Shown here one piece after another: positions 61,162 through 64,000 of a DNA stretch of 64,000 nucleotides. The translations under genes and the position numbers were made by a program. The stretch spans positions 1 through 64,000 of the forward strand of contig NZ_BDAZ01000051.1 in NCBI RefSeq assembly GCF_001612725.1, in the 5' to 3' direction. The DNA comes from Nocardia anaemiae NBRC 100462 (GTDB lineage: Bacteria; Actinomycetota; Actinomycetes; Mycobacteriales; Mycobacteriaceae). Under the pieces are notes generated by a model. That model was not told where the DNA came from and ran no database searches. It saw only the letters and a list, made by a program, of their open reading frames with translations. Position 1 is the stretch's first letter. Each line of letters begins with the position of its first letter.

Positions 61162-62832
61162 TCAGCCGGAAGGTTCTACCCGGGAACGGCTCGGCCGGGT
61201 ACGGCTCCCGCTCCGGCTGCTGGCAACCGGACGGCGGCGACGGCCGTTGCCGACTCGGATATCGCTCAGGTCCACATGCGACTTGTCCGCTATGCGTTCC
61301 AGCGCCTCCCAGATCTCGTCATCGTTGACAGGCACGGGCTGGGCCATTCTCTCCGCTTCTTCGACGGGCGGCCGCGCCGCTGCTGCGTTGACACCCCAGG
61401 CCTCCAGCCATACCGACAGTGGCACCTTCGACCAGTTGATGTCGCTCGGCCCGAACGGCGAGGTGTCCTCGCGGTCGGAGTACTGATGACCGAACCAGCT
61501 GACACCGGACGGGGTCGCGGGCGGGCGGTCCGTGCCGTAATAGCGCGGCACAATGAGTTTGACCGAGCGCAACTCGATGTCGGTAATGCCGACGAGCAGG
61601 TCGGGGTTGGCGGTGAAGTTGGTGTAGATCGAGGCGGCGTGCTTGTTGCCGAAGTACTCTTGGCCCTTCTTGATGAAGTCCTTCACCCCGACGGTTTGAT
61701 CGCCGCGAATATTCCACTTCGCCCCGCCGTCCTCGACGTCGAGCATGAACGCCAGTTCCGGGAACACCCCGCCGGAAGCTTCCAGCTGATCTTTGAAGGT
61801 GCCCCAGTTGTCGTGGCCGGGCACCCAGAAGTGATAGGCGATGATCTTCTCGAGCTTGCCGCGGGCCACCATCTCCTTGGCGATACGCATGTTCTTCAAG
61901 AATTTCTCATCGACCTGATCGGCGATGGAGGCGCGGAAGGCGATCACCTTGTACGGGTAGGAGTCGTCGACATATTCGGCCTGGTAATGGCTGTAGTCGC
62001 CCCACTTGGTGATCGGTGACTCATGGTCGTGGATCTTGTCCGGGTCCCAGTCCTGTGGCAGACGCCAACCGTCCTTGATCACCGCATTCCACTCACCTTC
62101 ATAGATCCCGCCGTAGCCGAACAGCGGATTGGGCGGCCAGCCCTTCGCCAACTGCAACGTGGTGGCCGCCTTGGGGGTGAGCCCATCGTTCCATTTCTTG
62201 GTGACCGGCAGGTCGAGCGCCTCCTGCCAGCGACCGAGCCCGTCCTTGGCCCACTGCGAGTCGCCCTCGTATTCCCCGGAGATCGATTCCATCGGGCCCT
62301 CCAGTGGCCCGTAGTAATACCCCGCGGGCAGTGGGAAGGCGGTCGGGTCAGGCGGACCGAAGATATTCAGATAACCCGCGCGCAGCCGATCGGCGAACTC
62401 TGCGATCTTCGGGCTGGTCGGTGGCAGCCCGATCTGGCTGTGCATCTCGTCGACCCGGTTCCAGTGCCCGCCCCAGAACACGGTGCCCTCGAACAATGCC
62501 AGCCCACGTTCCACCGCGTCTCGCTGGTGCTGCGGCATAGTGCGGCGCTGCCAGGGCAGGGCCGTGGCATCGAGGTCGATGGCGGTACCGGACAGGTGGT
62601 TGGAGTCCCAGACGTCGTTGTCCTCGCTCCAGCCCCAGTAATCGCGCGGTTTGAAAATATCTATCGGGCGGACATTGCGGTGCCACCAGGCGGCCCAGGC
62701 GGTAAGGATCGTGGCGGCGTCACCACCGCGGATTTCGATGCGTACATCTCGAGTGCCCGGGACGAGAAGCGTCTCACAATCCCTGCGCTCACACTCGCGC
62801 CAACCATTTTCGGTTATGCGGTTACCAGGCAT
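61162..62832 (-). CDS. Two-domain phage-type endolysin (M15 peptidase + GH25-like)
   Basis: A 556-residue cell-wall hydrolase with phage lysin A architecture. The N-terminal domain is an M15 peptidase with the motif S-x-H-x2-G-x-A-x-D at residues 77-86 (His79, Asp86) and the third zinc ligand His131 ('VDEMHSQIG'). The C-terminal domain (about 300-510) resembles GH25/DUF1906 muramidases ('WGDYSHYQAEYVDDSYPYKV', 'FMLDVEDGGAKWN'), followed by an Arg/Ser-rich basic tail. GGGGAAG eight bases before the ATG at 62832 decides the start. Such enzymes cleave peptidoglycan at host lysis. No holin is next to it within the window. Confidence 0.85.
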   Translation of the reverse strand: MPGNRITENGWRECERRDCETLLVPGTRDVRIEIRGGDAATILTAWAAWWHRNVRPIDIFKPRDYWGWSEDNDVWDSNHLSGTAIDLDATALPWQRRTMPQHQRDAVERGLALFEGTVFWGGHWNRVDEMHSQIGLPPTSPKIAEFADRLRAGYLNIFGPPDPTAFPLPAGYYYGPLEGPMESISGEYEGDSQWAKDGLGRWQEALDLPVTKKWNDGLTPKAATTLQLAKGWPPNPLFGYGGIYEGEWNAVIKDGWRLPQDWDPDKIHDHESPITKWGDYSHYQAEYVDDSYPYKVIAFRASIADQVDEKFLKNMRIAKEMVARGKLEKIIAYHFWVPGHDNWGTFKDQLEASGGVFPELAFMLDVEDGGAKWNIRGDQTVGVKDFIKKGQEYFGNKHAASIYTNFTANPDLLVGITDIELRSVKLIVPRYYGTDRPPATPSGVSWFGHQYSDREDTSPFGPSDINWSKVPLSVWLEAWGVNAAAARPPVEEAERMAQPVPVNDDEIWEALERIADKSHVDLSDIRVGNGRRRRPVASSRSGSRTRPSRSRVEPSG

Positions 62833-63292
62833 GACGATGACTTCCCCTTTCACCGGTCGAACGCGGCTCTCGGCGAAGCTATCTTTTGCGGATTCACGTA
62901 CCCATCGGCCAGACGCCGGGCCGCGTACTGAGACGCGGTCTACTCGAGCCATCACCACTCTGCGACCGCGGAAACAGACCCCTGGTGGTGATGACCAGCA
63001 TCAAACTCCCTTGTCGAGTATGGAGCACCAGCTGTCGGGCCGTGCGAGTTTCGGATTTCTCGAGATGCGTCACTGGGCATGTATCGCTCGTCGCGGCGAG
63101 TTGGTCGATGCGCGCGAGCTGCGGCTGCTGGCGGCGCGAGACGATGATTGCCGCTTGCACCGTGTGCCGCCGTTATTCACATGTGCCACAGGATGATTGA
63201 CCATGTCCTATGCTCTGCCCATGCCCTCGGCAGGGCAAGCGGCCAAGTCGCCAGGGCGCCTTGGCAATTGGGGTTATCGCGATAGGAGTGCC
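62833..63292. other. Divergent region between lysin and lipoprotein genes
   Basis: 460 bases with no gene I can support. A 58-codon plus-strand frame from 63020 lacks a ribosome site and has no match. The region should hold the divergent promoters; AT-richer tracts lie near 63176-63200. Confidence 0.4.
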
Positions 63293-63580
63293 ATGCAGCG
63301 CAATGCCAAGACGATGATGCAGGTGCTGGTCTTGGCCGGCCTCGTGGTGTCGGCCGGTTGTTCACAGGATTACAACGACAAGCGCGGCCGGGGCGACGCC
63401 CCCGTGCTGGACGGGCACGGCGACAACACTCCTGCCGAGGTGTTCAACATGCCGGACGGATTCGGCAATGTCGCAACGAAGTGCGTCGGTCACGGGTACC
63501 GGGCATACGTCACGACGAATGCCACCGGCCCGTCGAACATCCAGCTGGTCGCGGACGACACCTGCAAGACGAACCGATGA
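63293..63580 (+). CDS. Small lipoprotein, first of a tandem pair
   Basis: A 95-residue lipoprotein with a short signal sequence and lipobox 'LVVSAGC' (Cys22), so it is lipid-anchored on the outer face of the membrane. The mature part has 'DYNDKRGRGDAPVLDGHGDN' and 'EVFNMPDGFGNVATKCVGHG'. The 'PDGF.NVATKC..G.R.Y' pattern is typical of small lipoproteins in actinobacterial phages and prophages. AGGAG precedes the ATG at 63293. Its stop overlaps the next gene (ATGA). The role is unknown; exclusion of other phages has been proposed for some phage lipoproteins. Confidence 0.85.
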   Translation: MQRNAKTMMQVLVLAGLVVSAGCSQDYNDKRGRGDAPVLDGHGDNTPAEVFNMPDGFGNVATKCVGHGYRAYVTTNATGPSNIQLVADDTCKTNR

Positions 63581-63870
63581 AAAAGTTCGCTGTCGCCGCC
63601 TGCCTGATGCTCGTCCTGACGGCTGGCTGCTCCCGCCAGCATTACGAGGAACGAGGCAAAGCCGACGCCCCGGTCAGCGGTCAGCATGGCGAGAACTCCG
63701 CCGCCGAGGTCTACAACTTCCCCGACGGGTTCGGAAACGTCGCCACCAAGTGCGTCGGGAAGGGTAAGCGTGCCTATACGACCACCCGCTCGGTCCAGGA
63801 CGACGGCAAGGAAATCTGGATCATCCCGGCCAATGCGGTCATCGTCGACGACGCTGAATGCTCGCGCTGA
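63577..63870 (+). CDS. Small lipoprotein, second of a tandem pair
   Basis: A 97-residue lipoprotein paralogous to its neighbour, with signal 'MKKFAVAACLMLVLTAGC' (lipobox LTAGC, Cys18), then 'YEERGKADAPVSGQHGENSA' and 'EVYNFPDGFGNVATKCVGKG', which align with the first copy at about half of positions. The C-terminus is longer ('KEIWIIPANAVIVDDAECSR'). Its ATG overlaps the first gene's stop, so they are co-translated. It is a recent tandem duplication or a two-component set of phage origin; the function is unknown. Confidence 0.85.
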   Translation: MKKFAVAACLMLVLTAGCSRQHYEERGKADAPVSGQHGENSAAEVYNFPDGFGNVATKCVGKGKRAYTTTRSVQDDGKEIWIIPANAVIVDDAECSR

Positions 63871-63881
63871 CATCGTCGAGT

Positions 63882-64000
63882 TCCAGTCGTACTCGACGAG
63901 GCTCTGCCAGATGCTGGCGCCGTCCCAGCCGGTGAAGTGGCCAGCAAGGTCGTCGAAGAACCAGATGAGATCGCTGTCGCCCGTGACGCTCAGCGTCACC
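63882..64000 (-). other. Partial coding sequence entering from the right edge
   Basis: The minus strand reads 'VTLSVTGDSDLIWFFDDLAG', then 'HFTGWDGASIWQSLVEYDW', with coding-type codon use. The 'FF.DLA....GWDG...W.SL' pattern resembles the DUF6228 family, often annotated as immunity-like small proteins. The start lies outside the window. Downstream, the same frame continues antisense through the lipoprotein gene to 63490, so either the gene ends by a frameshift near 63885 (another frame stops soon after) or it is truncated. Confidence 0.4.

Overview
The window is high-GC DNA from an actinobacterium, most likely Nocardia or a close mycolic-acid relative. The main support is gene order. The blocks tatA-tatC-helY-(DUF4333 protein)-(5'-3' exonuclease)-pepE and (F420 oxidoreductase)-(SDR)-cobL-cobK-cobIJ-cobH-cobG-cobN follow the order known around Rv2062c-Rv2095c in Mycobacterium tuberculosis. 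Starts are often GTG or TTG, and many neighbouring genes share ATGA or GTGA overlaps. I saw no tRNA, rRNA, CRISPR array or transposase gene.

1-20 kb is accessory DNA. It holds a prephenate dehydrogenase/EamA exporter pair, an amidase, a membrane-anchored Ser/Pro-rich protein, a HesB-like and a DoxX-like protein, TetR, AraC and SDR genes, a purine-type NCS2 permease and two alpha/beta hydrolases. Between them lie truncated gene remnants: a PPOX/F420 oxidoreductase C-terminus, a lipase C-terminus, an acetamidase C-terminus and an acyl-CoA ligase C-terminus.

20.6-27.3 kb is a six-gene, fully ATGA-coupled aromatic meta-cleavage operon: hydrolase, extradiol dioxygenase, FAD hydroxylase, hydratase, acylating acetaldehyde dehydrogenase and aldolase. 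It is decaying. The first two genes are open. The hydroxylase and hydratase are frameshifted. The aldolase has an in-frame stop plus a frameshift. The dehydrogenase has lost its middle, which is replaced by a 209-bp inverted copy of the dioxygenase/hydroxylase junction. A divergent old-yellow-enzyme gene is also frameshifted. Three identical-format TGAT-N6-ATCA palindromes lie between the two transcription units.

27.4-35.4 kb holds an FAD oxidoreductase with an epoxide-hydrolase-like partner, another hydrolase, and a regulatory pair made of a SARP/NB-ARC activator and a P-loop ATPase.

35.7-59.3 kb is conserved chromosome. It carries Tat export, the HelY helicase, an exonuclease, an M24 peptidase and most of aerobic cobalamin synthesis (cobL, cobK, cobIJ, cobH, cobG, and cobN under a cobalamin riboswitch). 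An AsnC/ddaH pair sits inside the cob region. cobM, expected between cobL and cobK, is absent from that position; a secreted glycine-zipper protein is there instead, and a paralogue of it follows cobN.

60-64 kb has a WYL regulator and then phage-like genes: a two-domain endolysin and tandem small lipoproteins, suggesting a prophage or phage remnant extending past the right edge.
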